A stretch of DNA of 64,000 nt from Intestinimonas massiliensis (ex Afouda et al. 2020) (GCF_001244995.1 NZ_LN869528.1:446773-510772), one strand, 5' to 3'. Counted from the first letter of the stretch, positions 54,497 to 62,754 are shown. Numbers and translations: made by a program. The notes: generated from the letters alone by a model not told the origin.

Positions 54497-54525
54497 TTGA
54501 CATAATTTGTAACTCATTGTAGAAT
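54497..54525 (+). promoter_or_regulatory. Promoter of the AbrB-like gene
   Basis: TTGACA (54497-54502) and TAGAAT (54520-54525) with 17-base spacing, in an AT-rich stretch that separates the divergent regulator genes. Confidence 0.8.
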
Positions 54526-54579
54526 GGTTACAGTTTCCAAAAATACTTGGATTTTAAAAATGGAAGGAGACCTCCCGCT

Positions 54580-54822
54580 ATGAAAGCAACCGGAATCGTA
54601 AGGACCGTAGACGAATTGGGCCGCATCGTCCTGCCCATCGAGCTCCGCAGGACCATGGGCATCCAGGATAAAGACCCGCTGGAGATCTCCGTGGACGAGG
54701 GGTGCATCCTCCTGACCAAATACCAGCCCTCCTGCGTCTTCTGTGGCGAGACCGCCGACGTGATTCTCTTCCGAGGCAAAAACGTCTGCCCCGCCTGCCG
54801 CCGGGCCCTGGCCCTTCTCTGA
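54580..54822 (+). CDS. AbrB-family transition-state regulator with C-terminal zinc-ribbon-like motif
   Basis: 80 residues. The N-terminal half is the swapped-hairpin AbrB DNA-binding domain (ATGIVRTVDELGRIVLPIELRRTMGI, then DPLEISVDEGCILLTKY). The C-terminal half holds CVFC at about 56-59 and CPAC near 73-76, a four-Cys arrangement that could bind zinc or act in multimerisation. AbrB and SpoVT homologues control the transition to stationary phase and sporulation in Firmicutes. GGAAGGAG precedes the ATG; the frame further upstream begins with TTG in the promoter leader. Confidence 0.92.
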   Translation: MKATGIVRTVDELGRIVLPIELRRTMGIQDKDPLEISVDEGCILLTKYQPSCVFCGETADVILFRGKNVCPACRRALALL

Positions 54823-54835
54823 CCCTCCGAACAAC

Positions 54836-54871
54836 GGCGGGCCCTGACCTTCGTCAGGGCCCGCCTTGCTT
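54836..54871 (+). terminator. Terminator of the AbrB-like gene
   Basis: A perfect 13-bp stem GGCGGGCCCTGAC and complement with loop CTTC, followed by TTGCTTT. The T-rich part doubles as the -35 box of the next promoter. Confidence 0.88.
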
Positions 54872-54894
54872 TCTGCCAAAAAACATTGTATCAT
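54866..54894 (+). promoter_or_regulatory. Promoter of the tatD operon
   Basis: TTGCTT (54866-54871) and TATCAT (54889-54894) with 17-base spacing, 30 bases ahead of the ATG. Confidence 0.55.
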
Positions 54895-54924
54895 GGAACA
54901 AACCGACAACAGGAGCTGTAGACC

Positions 54925-55692
54925 ATGTATTTCGACACCCATGCCCACTATTACGACGGCGCCTTTGAGCCCGACCGGGACGCACTGCTGGCCGCTCTGC
55001 CCGCCCGGGGACTGGCGCTGGCGGTCTGCCCCGGCTGTGATCTGGCGTCCTCCGCCGCCTCGGTGGCCCTGGCCGAGCGGTACGACTTCCTCTACGCCGC
55101 TGTGGGCTTCCACCCGGAGAACCTGGAGGGAGCCGCCCTGGCCGACCTGGACCAAGTCCGCGCCCTGGCCGCCCACCCCAGGGTCAGGGCCATTGGGGAG
55201 ATCGGCCTGGACTACTACTGGGTCAAGACCCCCGAGGCCCGGGCCTTCTCCCGGGACTTCTTCGACGCCCAGCTCTCCCTGGCGGAGGAGCTGGACCTGC
55301 CTGCCATCGTCCACGACCGGGACGCCCACAAGGACTGCCTGGATATCGTCCGCTCCCACCCCAACGCCCGGGGCGTGTTCCACTGCTGCGCCCTCAGCCT
55401 GGAGGACGCCAAGGTGGCGGTGGACCGGGGCTGGATGCTCTCCTTCACCGGGAACATCACCTTCTCCAACGCCAGGCGGGCTCCGGAGGTGGTGCGCTGG
55501 GTCCCGCTGGACCGGCTCATGCTGGAGACCGACGCCCCCTACATGGCGCCCGAGCCCCACCGGGGGGAGCGGTGCGACTCTTCCTTCCTCCCCCTGACCG
55601 CCGCCCGTGTGGCCCAGCTCAAGGGGCTGGAGACCGGAGAAGTCCTCCGGGCCACCCTGGAAAACGGCAAACGGTTTTTCAACATTCTGTGA
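54925..55692 (+). CDS. tatD: TatD family hydrolase
   Basis: A 255-residue metal-dependent hydrolase of the amidohydrolase superfamily (TatD DNase class). Metal ligands are visible: DTHAHYYD (His-x-His) at 4-11, Glu in GEIGLDYYW near 91-99, His in IVHDRDAHKD near 130, His in VFHCCAL near 152 and Asp in LETDAPYMAPEPHRG near 204. It is shorter and more divergent than canonical TatD, as usual for the form paired with the radical SAM protein that follows 14 bases later. Confidence 0.93.
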   Translation: MYFDTHAHYYDGAFEPDRDALLAALPARGLALAVCPGCDLASSAASVALAERYDFLYAAVGFHPENLEGAALADLDQVRALAAHPRVRAIGEIGLDYYWVKTPEARAFSRDFFDAQLSLAEELDLPAIVHDRDAHKDCLDIVRSHPNARGVFHCCALSLEDAKVAVDRGWMLSFTGNITFSNARRAPEVVRWVPLDRLMLETDAPYMAPEPHRGERCDSSFLPLTAARVAQLKGLETGEVLRATLENGKRFFNIL

Positions 55693-55706
55693 GGAGGTAC
55701 AACCGT

Positions 55707-56324
55707 ATGGAGACCATTTCCTATGCGTATGAAGGGGCGCTGTACGTTAACCTGACCAACCGGTGCGACTGCGCCTGCGTGTTCTGCCTGCGGCACAACG
55801 GCCACAATGGCAGTATCTACGCCGATGACCTGTGGCTGGACCACGAGCCCACCCGGGAGGAGGCCCTGGCCGACCTGCTCTCCCGGGACTTCTCCTGCTA
55901 CCGGGAGCTGGTGTTCTGTGGCTTTGGGGAGCCCATGTTCCGCACCGACGACATCTGCTGGCTGGTGGATGCGCTGAAACAGGCCGTTCCCGCCCTGCCG
56001 CCGGTGCGCATCAACACCAACGGCCACGCCAATCTGATCCTGGGCCGGGACGTGACCCCCGATCTAAAGGGCCGCATCGACGTGCTGTCCATCTCCCTCA
56101 ACGGTTCCACGGCGGAGGAGTACTGCGCCGTCACCCATCCCCGGGACGGGGAAGCGGCCTGGCAGGCCATGCTGGACTTTACCCGCCGGGCGGCAGGGTA
56201 TGTGCCCACGGTGGTGATGACCATCGTCAACAAGGACAAGAGCCCGGCCGAGATCGCCGCCTGCCGGGCCCTGGCCGAGGGGCTGGGGGCCGTGCTGCGC
56301 ATCCGGGAGTATATTCCCGACTGA
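55707..56324 (+). CDS. TatD-associated radical SAM protein
   Basis: A 205-residue radical SAM enzyme. The Fe-S motif CDCACVFC (Cys-x3-Cys-x2-Cys) is at about residues 20-27 in NLTNRCDCACVFCLRHNG, followed by FCGFGEPMFR (SAM-contacting Gly-Glu) and RINTNGHANL. This matches the family described as radical SAM protein, TatD family-associated, whose product is unknown. The ATG has GAGGAGG upstream; the frame open further upstream lies within tatD. The consistent pairing suggests a joint pathway. Confidence 0.93.
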   Translation: METISYAYEGALYVNLTNRCDCACVFCLRHNGHNGSIYADDLWLDHEPTREEALADLLSRDFSCYRELVFCGFGEPMFRTDDICWLVDALKQAVPALPPVRINTNGHANLILGRDVTPDLKGRIDVLSISLNGSTAEEYCAVTHPRDGEAAWQAMLDFTRRAAGYVPTVVMTIVNKDKSPAEIAACRALAEGLGAVLRIREYIPD

Positions 56325-56502
56325 ACCGGCAAACCCTTGGGGCCCAGCCCCGCAAGCGGAACGTCTCGGTGGGGGAAAACTCCGCCAGTTGGGAGCCTCT
56401 CTGGCAGGCTCAGGGCTGAACGGCGCATATTTTCCAAAATATCGCGCATGCTAGACCATCGAGAACGGCGGGGCCCTCCCCCGCCCAAAGGTGGGATATG
56501 CC

Positions 56503-57948
56503 ATGCAGGAATCCATTTGGAACAGGACCGCCTCCCTGCGGCCTCGGGAGCCCCTGTCGGGGGACCGGAAGGTAGACGCCGCCGTCATCGGCGGCGGGCT
56601 GGCCGGCATCCTCACCGCCCATTTTCTCCGGGCGGCGGGGCTGGAGACGGTGGTGCTGGAGGCCGCCCGGGCCGGAAGTGGCCAGACCGGGCGCACCACC
56701 GCCAAGATCACCGCCCAGCACGGCCTCATCTACGAGCGGCTCATCGACCAGCTCGGCCGGGAAAAGGCCGTGCTCTACGCCCAGGCTAACCAGTGGGCCG
56801 TGGCGGAATACCGCCGTATGGTCCGGGAGGGGGGCATCGACTGCGACTTTACCGACTGCCCGGCCTACCTCTACGCCACCGGGGACCCCTGGCCCATCCA
56901 CCGGGAGGCGGAGGCCGCCCACAGCCTGGGCATCGACGCGGCCTGCACGGCCGACACCGAGCTGCCCTTCCCCGTGGCCGCCGCCCTGCGGTTCGGGAAT
57001 CAAGCCCGGTTCCACCCGCTGCGCTTCCTGGACGCCGTGGCGGAGCCGCTGGAGCTCTATGAGCAGACCCGGGTACGGGACGTGGAGGGAAACCGGGTGA
57101 TCACCGACCGGGGGACGGTGACGGCGGAGCACGTCGTGTTCGCCTGTCACTACCCCTTCCGCAACGTCCCGGGATACTATTTTCTCCGGATGCACCAGGA
57201 GCGCAGCTACGTGCTGGCCCTGGAAAACGCCGCCGGGCTGGAGGGGATGTACTTCGGCACCGACGGCGACGGCCTCTCCTTCCGGCCCCAGGGAGACCTG
57301 CTCCTGCTGGGCGGCGGGGGCCACCGCACCGGGGAAAATTCGGCGGGCGGGCAGTACCAGAAGCTGCGGCAGGCCGCCCGGAGCTTCTGGCCTGAGAGCC
57401 GGGAGATGGCCGCCTGGAGCGCTCAGGACGGGATGCCCCTGGACGGTGTGCCCTATATCGGTCGGTTCTCCGCCACCACACCCAATTGGTATGTGGCCAC
57501 CGGCTTCCAGAAGTGGGGGATGACCTCCTCCATGGTGGCCGCCCGGCTGCTCACCGACCTCATCACAACCGGCGCCAGCCCCTGGGAGGAGGTCTTTACC
57601 CCCCAGCGCTTCCAGCCCCCCGCCGCCGGGAAGGCCCTCCTCCAGGAGAGCGCCCAGGCCGCCAAGGGGCTGGGGCGACGGCTGTTCACGCCCCCCAGGG
57701 CAGAGGTGGAGGCCCTGCCCAGGGGCCATGGCGGCGTGGTGGAGTACCGCGGGGAAAAGCTGGGGGTCTACAAAGATGACGGCGGGGAGGTCTTCTGCGT
57801 CTCGGTCCGCTGCCCCCATCTGGGCTGCCAGTTGGAGTGGAACCCGGATGAGAAGAGCTGGGACTGCCCCTGCCACGGCTCCCGGTTCGACTACCGCGGG
57901 CGTCTGCTGGACGGCCCGGCCCAGCGGGACGCCGACGTCCCGGAGTGA
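56503..57948 (+). CDS. FAD-dependent oxidoreductase fused to a Rieske 2Fe-2S domain
   Basis: 481 residues. The N-terminal DAO-type FAD domain starts with AAVIGGGLAGILTAHFLRAAG (about 26-46) and continues with SGQTGRTTAKITAQHGLIY; a later FAD segment is DGVPYIGRF near 312. The C-terminal Rieske domain (about 395-481) has both cluster motifs, CPHLGC and CPCHGSRF. This architecture belongs to a known family of oxidoreductases whose substrate is unsettled. The ATG at 56503 has AAAGGTGG upstream; a GTG at 56491 is the alternative. Confidence 0.93.
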   Translation: MQESIWNRTASLRPREPLSGDRKVDAAVIGGGLAGILTAHFLRAAGLETVVLEAARAGSGQTGRTTAKITAQHGLIYERLIDQLGREKAVLYAQANQWAVAEYRRMVREGGIDCDFTDCPAYLYATGDPWPIHREAEAAHSLGIDAACTADTELPFPVAAALRFGNQARFHPLRFLDAVAEPLELYEQTRVRDVEGNRVITDRGTVTAEHVVFACHYPFRNVPGYYFLRMHQERSYVLALENAAGLEGMYFGTDGDGLSFRPQGDLLLLGGGGHRTGENSAGGQYQKLRQAARSFWPESREMAAWSAQDGMPLDGVPYIGRFSATTPNWYVATGFQKWGMTSSMVAARLLTDLITTGASPWEEVFTPQRFQPPAAGKALLQESAQAAKGLGRRLFTPPRAEVEALPRGHGGVVEYRGEKLGVYKDDGGEVFCVSVRCPHLGCQLEWNPDEKSWDCPCHGSRFDYRGRLLDGPAQRDADVPE

Positions 57949-57952
57949 GAAG

Positions 57953-57987
57953 CGGGCCCCCGGTCCATTGGCCGGGGGCCCGTTTTA
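57953..57987 (+). terminator. Terminator of the Rieske oxidoreductase gene
   Basis: An 11-bp perfect stem CGGGCCCCCGG and complement with an eight-base loop, followed by TTTTACT. It lies between convergent genes. Confidence 0.88.
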
Positions 57988-58464
57988 CTCCTCTTCCGCG
58001 TGGCGCTTGATGCTCTGAGGAACATGCTCCATGCTGCGGACCCGGTGGACGTTGTCGGAAATCTCGCTGAGGGCCGCGCCCGCCTCCATGTCGTACTGCT
58101 GGCAACAGGCCAGGTCCCCCAGGGAGAGCATCCCCACCACCTTGTCCCCCTCCATGACCGGCAGACGCCGGACCTGCTGGGCCGCCATTCTGCGGGCCGC
58201 CTCGTGAGCGTCGTCGTCGGGGGCCACCACGGCGCAGTTTCGGGTCATGATGTCCCGCACCGGCACCTTGCTGGGGTCCTCCTGCGCCGCCACACACCGG
58301 GTCACGATATCCCGGTCGGTGACGATGCCCCGCAGGCCTCCGTCCGTGCCGCACACCGGCAGGGAGCCCAGGTTATGCCGGGCCAGCAGCCGGGCCGCCA
58401 GGGCCGCCGACTCGGACGGGTCGATGGACACCACGCTCTGATTCATCAAATCGCGTACTTGCAT
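57985..58464 (-). CDS. CBS domain pair protein
   Basis: 159 residues made of two CBS motifs: VRDLMNQSVVSIDPSESAALAARLLARHNLGSLPV, then GIVTDRDIVTRCVA; and VRDIMTRNCAVVAPDDDAHEAARRMAAQQVRRLPV, then GMLSLGDLA. A tandem pair normally binds adenine nucleotides and signals energy or redox state; no effector domain is attached, the tail being 35 polar residues. The ATG at 58464 follows AAAGGCGG, which lies in an inverted repeat with 58496-58504. Confidence 0.93.
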   Translation of the reverse strand: MQVRDLMNQSVVSIDPSESAALAARLLARHNLGSLPVCGTDGGLRGIVTDRDIVTRCVAAQEDPSKVPVRDIMTRNCAVVAPDDDAHEAARRMAAQQVRRLPVMEGDKVVGMLSLGDLACCQQYDMEAGAALSEISDNVHRVRSMEHVPQSIKRHAEEE

Positions 58465-58471
58465 AAATACA

Positions 58472-58504
58472 CCGCCTTTCACGGTTAGTTTCCGCGAAAG
58501 GCGG
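58472..58504 (-). promoter_or_regulatory. Hairpin sequestering the CBS-gene ribosome site
   Basis: CCGCCTTTC (minus strand, 58504-58496) pairs over nine bases with GAAAGGCGG (58480-58472), which contains the ribosome site AAAGGCGG of the CBS gene. The loop is 15 bases. No T-tract follows on the minus strand, so translation control fits better than termination. Confidence 0.55.
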
Positions 58505-58509
58505 CCGTT

Positions 58510-59337
58510 TTATTCCCCGTCCTTCAGCTCCAGATTGCGCTGGAGCGGCCCCGGTCCCCGCCAGGTAAAGGCCCGCCCCGGGTAGCGCTCCAAAAACTGT
58601 CTGCGGGTTTGCCCCGCCACGTCCGGCAGCGTCAGGGCGGGCACCAGATCGTCCCGGAATTCCGGCAGGGGGGTGACCGGCGCAGCCCGGTTATAGGGGC
58701 AGACCTGCTGGCACACGTCGCAGCCCCAGATCAGCGGGTGGGCCGACAAAAGGGCGGCCTCCTCCGGCGTCAGCTCCCCCGTTTTCTGGGTCAGATGGGA
58801 CAGGCAGCGGTCCGTCCGGACCCCGTCTGCCTCCAATGCCCCGCCGGGGCAGGCGGCGGCGCAGGCCCCGCAGTGGACGCACCGGCGCAGGGGGACGGGC
58901 TCCGGCCAGGGATAGCCGGTCAGATTGGTCAGGATGGTCCCCAGAAAGATCCAGGAGCCCCATTTGTCCAGCAGCACCAGGCCGTTGTCCCCCAGCACCC
59001 CCAGCCCGGCGCACAGGGCGGCGGCCCGCTCGGGAATGGGGCTGCTGTCGGCGGAGGGCCGGAAGATGTGCTCCGGCCAACGGGCCCGCAGCCGCGCGCA
59101 CACCTGCTCCAGCCGCAGAACCACTGCGGCGTGATAGTCCTCTCCCCGGGCATACCGGGACAGGTTGCCGGGATCATCCCCCGCGTAATAGGGAAAGGCG
59201 GCCACAAAGACCCCGGTCGGGGAGGGGCACAGCCTCTCCGCCCGAGCCCGGGCAGGCGGGTCCATCCAGCGGGAGAGGCCGCCGAAGCCGACGGCGCCCC
59301 ACGCCGCCGCTCCAGCGGCCTCAAACCATGCGTTCAT
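58510..59337 (-). CDS. Epoxyqueuosine reductase-like iron-sulfur protein (QueG family, short)
   Basis: A 275-residue double 4Fe-4S protein. CVHCGACAAACPGG and CDVCQQVCPYNR supply the two clusters; ADSSPIPERAAA corresponds to the cobalamin-site Asp segment of QueG (DTGPxxER), and GDNGLVLLDKWGSWIFLGTILT is typical of the family. QueG reduces epoxyqueuosine to queuosine in tRNA using cobalamin, but usual QueG proteins are about 100 residues longer, with C-terminal HEAT repeats that are missing here. The ATG is five bases after the pnp stop, with only a weak ribosome site, so it depends on pnp transcription. Confidence 0.85.
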   Translation of the reverse strand: MNAWFEAAGAAAWGAVGFGGLSRWMDPPARARAERLCPSPTGVFVAAFPYYAGDDPGNLSRYARGEDYHAAVVLRLEQVCARLRARWPEHIFRPSADSSPIPERAAALCAGLGVLGDNGLVLLDKWGSWIFLGTILTNLTGYPWPEPVPLRRCVHCGACAAACPGGALEADGVRTDRCLSHLTQKTGELTPEEAALLSAHPLIWGCDVCQQVCPYNRAAPVTPLPEFRDDLVPALTLPDVAGQTRRQFLERYPGRAFTWRGPGPLQRNLELKDGE

Positions 59338-59342
59338 ATTTC

Positions 59343-61484
59343 TTACTTCTTCAGGCCGGGGTTGTTCTCCAGCTCCTTCAGGGCGTCCTTGTAGCTCAGG
59401 TTCACGCGGCCCTTCTCGTCAATCTCGGTGACCTTCACCCAAATCATGTCGCCGATGTTGACCACATCCTCCACCTTCTCCACCCGACGGTTGGCCAGCT
59501 TGGAGATGTGCACCATGCCGTCCTTGCCGGGGGCCAGCTCTACGAAAGCGCCGAAGGGCAGGATGCGGACCACCTTGCCGTAATACAGTTGCCCCACCTC
59601 GGGCACAAAGACGATGGTCTCGATGGTCTTCTTGGCGGCGTCGCAGGAGGCCTTGTCCACGCCGGCGATATAGATGGTGCCGTCGTCCTCGATGTCGATC
59701 TTGGCGCCGGTGTCGGCGCAGATCTTCTGGATGACCTTGCCGCCGGAGCCGATGACCTCGCGGATCTTGTCTACGTCGATCTTCATCTTCACCATCTTGG
59801 GGGCGGTGTCGGCCACGTCGGGGCGGGGCTGGGCGATGCAGGGCAGCATGACCTCGTCCAGGATCGCAAAGCGGGCGTCCTTGGTGATGGCCAGGGCCTC
59901 CTGGATGATGGCGTGGCTCAGGCCGTCATTCTTGATGTCCATCTGAATGGCGGTGATGCCCTTCTTCGTGCCGGCCACCTTAAAGTCCATCTCGCCGTGG
60001 AAGTCCTCCACGCCCTGGATGTCGATAAAGGTGGTGAAGGAGCCGTCGTCGTCCTGGATGAGGCCGCAGGAGATGCCAGCCACAGGGGCGGAGATGGGCA
60101 CGCCGGCGTCCATCAGAGCCAGGGTGGAGCCGCAGATGGAGCCCTGAGAGGTGGAGCCGTTGGAGCTCAGGACCTCAGAGACCACGCGGATGGCGTAGGG
60201 GAAATCCTCCTGGCTGGGGATGACGGGCTCCAGGGCCCGCTCGGCCAGGGCGCCGTGGCCCTTTTCGCGGCGGTTGACGCTGCGGGCGGCGCGGGCCTCG
60301 CCCACGGAGTAGGAGGGGAAGTTATAGTGGTGCATATACCGCTTCTCCTCTTCCTCCCAGATGGTGTCCAGCTTCTGGCAGGCGGAGAGGGTGTTCAGGG
60401 TGCAGACCGACAGGACCTGGGTCTGGCCGCGGGTGAACAGGCCGGAGCCGTGGACCTTGGGCAGGACCCCCACCTCGGCGGACAGGGGACGGATCTCGTT
60501 CTTGGCCCGGCCGTCCACCCGGTGGCCCTCCAGCAGCCAGGCCTTAACGATCTTCTTCTGGAACTTGTAGGTGATCTCCTCCAGGTACTTGTCCATCTCG
60601 GGGAAGTCCTCCAGGAAGAGCTCGTGCCAGTGGTCGATGAGCTTGTTCCAGCGCTCCTCGCGCACGTTCTTGTCGTCGGTGTCCATGGCGGCCTTGGCCT
60701 CGTCCAGAGTGGCCTCCACAATCTTGTCGAAGAGCACCTGGTCGAAGTCGGCGTGGTCGTAGGTCATCTTCTCCCGACCGATCTCGGCGACCATGGCATG
60801 GATGAGGGCCACCTGCTTTTTGATCTCCTCATGGGCGGTCACGATGGCGTCGTACATCTTGTCGTCAGGCAGCTCCTTGGCGCCGGCCTCGATCATGATG
60901 ACCTTGCCCTCGGTGGCGGCCACAGTCAGGTCGAGCTGGGAGGCGTGCTTCTGCTCCTGATTGGGGTTGAGCACGATCTGGCCGTCCACATAGCCCACCT
61001 CCAGGCAGCCGATGGGGCCGGCCCAGGGGATGTTGGAGTAGGCCAGGCAGGCCGACACGCCGATCATGGCGGTGACCTCGGGGGAGCAGTCGTAATCCAC
61101 GCTCATGACGGTGGCGGTGACCACCACGTCGTTGCGGAAATCGTAGGGGAACAGAGGCCGGATGGACCGGTCAATGACCCGGCTGGCCAGCACGGCGGGC
61201 AGGGAGGGCTGGCCCTCCCGGCGCAGGAAGGAGCCGGGGATGCGGCCCACGGCGTACAGCTTCTCCTCAAAGTCCACGCTCAGGGGGAAGAAGTCGATGC
61301 CGTCCCGGGGCCGGGCGGAGGCGGTGACCGCCACCAGCACGGTGGTATCGCCGTAGTGGACCATGGCCGAGGCGTTGGCCAGCTCGGCCACCTTGCCCAC
61401 CTCGATCTTCAGGGGCCGGCCGCAGAGATCCATCTCAAAGACCTTGTAGTTGGGGAACTGCTTGTGTGTGATAACGGTTGACAT
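59343..61484 (-). CDS. pnp: Polyribonucleotide nucleotidyltransferase (PNPase)
   Basis: A 713-residue phosphorolytic 3'-to-5' exoribonuclease. Two RNase PH domains flank a helical linker: SARPRDGIDFFPLSVDFEEKLYAVGRIPGSF (first, about 57-87) and FTRGQTQVLSVCTL with YNFPSYSVGEARA and REKGHGALAERAL (second, about 345-420). A KH domain (about 552-612, IREVIGSGGKVIQKICADTG) and an S1 domain (about 620-690, GKVVRILPFGAFVELAPGKDGMVHISKL) follow. GAAGGAGG precedes the ATG. The pnp-rpsO neighbourhood is conserved in bacteria. Confidence 0.98.
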   Translation of the reverse strand: MSTVITHKQFPNYKVFEMDLCGRPLKIEVGKVAELANASAMVHYGDTTVLVAVTASARPRDGIDFFPLSVDFEEKLYAVGRIPGSFLRREGQPSLPAVLASRVIDRSIRPLFPYDFRNDVVVTATVMSVDYDCSPEVTAMIGVSACLAYSNIPWAGPIGCLEVGYVDGQIVLNPNQEQKHASQLDLTVAATEGKVIMIEAGAKELPDDKMYDAIVTAHEEIKKQVALIHAMVAEIGREKMTYDHADFDQVLFDKIVEATLDEAKAAMDTDDKNVREERWNKLIDHWHELFLEDFPEMDKYLEEITYKFQKKIVKAWLLEGHRVDGRAKNEIRPLSAEVGVLPKVHGSGLFTRGQTQVLSVCTLNTLSACQKLDTIWEEEEKRYMHHYNFPSYSVGEARAARSVNRREKGHGALAERALEPVIPSQEDFPYAIRVVSEVLSSNGSTSQGSICGSTLALMDAGVPISAPVAGISCGLIQDDDGSFTTFIDIQGVEDFHGEMDFKVAGTKKGITAIQMDIKNDGLSHAIIQEALAITKDARFAILDEVMLPCIAQPRPDVADTAPKMVKMKIDVDKIREVIGSGGKVIQKICADTGAKIDIEDDGTIYIAGVDKASCDAAKKTIETIVFVPEVGQLYYGKVVRILPFGAFVELAPGKDGMVHISKLANRRVEKVEDVVNIGDMIWVKVTEIDEKGRVNLSYKDALKELENNPGLKK

Positions 61485-61514
61485 GTGCGTCCTCCTTCAT
61501 TGATCGGCGCACAT

Positions 61515-61606
61515 CAGAGCCTTCAGCCCTTTTAGCACTTGAACGCGCCCTCCTCTGCGGCAGGGACGAGGGCAGGTTCAATTGCTAAAAAAGTGGATGG
61601 GCTCTG
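61515..61606 (-). promoter_or_regulatory. Long hairpin in the pnp leader
   Basis: Four helices stack on the minus strand between rpsO and pnp: CAGAGCC/GGCTCTG, TTAGCA/TGCTAA, TTGAAC/GTTCAA and GCCCTC/GAGGGC, spanning 92 bases. E. coli pnp carries an RNase III-cut leader stem through which PNPase represses itself; a similar role here is inferred from position and shape. Confidence 0.6.
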
Positions 61607-61637
61607 GTGGGCGTCTATTTTTGGTACATGGGAAGAA

Positions 61638-61665
61638 GGGGCGGCACGGTGTTCCGCGCCACCCC
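61638..61665 (-). terminator. Terminator or attenuator behind rpsO
   Basis: A 12-bp stem with two G-T pairs (61638-61649 with 61654-61665), followed on the minus strand by CTTCTTCCC. The T-tract is poor, so partial read-through into pnp is plausible. Confidence 0.6.
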
Positions 61666-61677
61666 TCATTCAGGTTC

Positions 61678-61944
61678 TTACTTACGGATGCCGAGCTTCG
61701 CGATCAGGGCGCGGTAACGCTCTACGTCCTTGTTGGCCAGGTAGTCCAGCAGCTTGCGGCGCTTGCCGATCATCTTATACAGGCCGCGGCGGCTGTGGTT
61801 ATCATGCTTGTGCATCCGCAGATGCTCGGTGAGCCCGTTGATGCGGGCGGTGAGGATGGCGATCTGCACCTCGGGGGAGCCGGTGTCAGTGGGGTGCGTG
61901 CGGTTGGCCTCGATCACGGCCGTCTTTTCGTCCTTACGGATCAT
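61678..61944 (-). CDS. rpsO: 30S ribosomal protein S15
   Basis: An 88-residue protein, the normal S15 length, from the ATG at 61944 with AAAGGTGG eight bases upstream. Conserved segments are [38 protein letters not shown] and [11 protein letters not shown], which bind 16S rRNA at the central domain three-way junction. It precedes pnp, as in many bacteria. A leader of about 125 bases upstream could hold autoregulatory structure, as known for S15 in other bacteria. Confidence 0.98.
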   Translation of the reverse strand: MIRKDEKTAVIEANRTHPTDTGSPEVQIAILTARINGLTEHLRMHKHDNHSRRGLYKMIGKRRKLLDYLANKDVERYRALIAKLGIRK

Positions 61945-62076
61945 GGGGATGTCCACCTTTCTGTTTCAATTGCCCATGGAGCTGCGTAGCGGGCGGGTGA
62001 GACCCCCGCAGAACAGCGGGCTGTGTCCCGAAACGAAGCGCCAGGGCCGGTATGGGCACTTTACGTGCCTTAATAG

Positions 62077-62105
62077 ACTATCATATTTTAACACCTGTGT
62101 AAAGA
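62077..62105 (-). promoter_or_regulatory. Promoter of rpsO-pnp
   Basis: TTTACA (62100-62105) and TAGTCT (62077-62082) with 17-base spacing on the minus strand. TATGAT, four bases upstream of TAGTCT, is an alternative -10 box with no fitting -35. Confidence 0.55.
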
Positions 62106-62134
62106 AAAAAATCCCCTTTCCAAACAAAATTTCC

Positions 62135-62164
62135 GTGGGCCGCAACATCTTGCGGCCCACGGAA
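62135..62164 (-). terminator. Terminator of the small membrane protein gene
   Basis: A perfect 13-bp stem CCGTGGGCCGCAA and complement with a four-base loop, followed on the minus strand by AAATTTTGTTT, 20 bases past the stop at 62184. Confidence 0.85.
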
Positions 62165-62183
62165 TGGGGGATACCACGTATGG

Positions 62184-62501
62184 TCAGGCAAGACGCACGA
62201 ACTGCACCATTGCCGTCACCGTTACGGCCACCACGGCCAGGCTGGCCAGCAGGTCCAGGGCAAGGCCCACCCGGCGCACGTTCCGCCGGCGGCGGGCGGC
62301 GCGGACCTTGGGGGACTCCGGCGGCACCAGCCGCAGCAGGGGCGCGGCGGCCTCCGGCTGAGTGGGCGCGGGCTCCTGGACCGGCACGTCCTCCCAGTCG
62401 CCGCCGGACACGGCCGAGAGCTTTCGGCGGTATGCCCCCAGGTCCACCACGTTGCCCTCATGGCGAATAAAGCTGCTGGTCTGATAGTAAATGGTCTGCA
62501 T
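62184..62501 (-). CDS. Small C-terminally anchored membrane protein
   Basis: A 105-residue protein with a polar N-terminus (YYQTSSFIRHEGNVVDLGAYRRKL), a Pro/Glu-rich middle, a basic patch RAARRRRNVRR and a C-terminal helix of about 22 hydrophobic residues (VGLALDLLASLAVVAVTVTAMV). The orientation should place the N-terminus in the cytoplasm. GGGAGGG precedes the ATG. The N-terminal pattern is seen in small clostridial proteins of unknown role; no family is named. Confidence 0.7.
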   Translation of the reverse strand: MQTIYYQTSSFIRHEGNVVDLGAYRRKLSAVSGGDWEDVPVQEPAPTQPEAAAPLLRLVPPESPKVRAARRRRNVRRVGLALDLLASLAVVAVTVTAMVQFVRLA

Positions 62502-62674
62502 GCCGATCCCTCCCGCTGTCGATGTGGCCAGTCTACCAGAGGTACTGTCCTAAAAACCGGACTTTTTCTCCGCCCGCTCTTACATATGGACGTCTTTTTT
62601 CTCCCAACGTTTAGGGAACTTTTGTTCGATCAAATTATACAACGGATGTTCGATAAAAGTCAAGGAAAATTTGG

Positions 62675-62699
62675 GGAACCGGATGGGAAAATTTACGTC
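62675..62699 (+). promoter_or_regulatory. ECF sigma-type promoter of the YcdB/YcdC-like gene
   Basis: GGAAC (62675-62679) and CGTC (62696-62699) with 16 bases between, the spacing of Firmicutes ECF promoters (AAC-N16-CGT). It lies about 55 bases ahead of the ATG. No sigma-A promoter of similar quality is seen here. Confidence 0.6.
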
Positions 62700-62754
62700 T
62701 AAGAGGTATAGTGATACCAGAGCGAACCATTTCAGATCGAATGGAGGTTTTGTA

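Noticed and set aside
58836-61481. 881-codon open frame opposite pnp
   Set aside because: It mirrors the PNPase gene; the composition is that of an antisense shadow, with no domain.
62616-62627. GAACTTTTGTTC as a LexA/DinR box
   Set aside because: The outer arms fit, but the inner TTTT departs from the Gram-positive consensus and no SOS gene follows. A single site without support.
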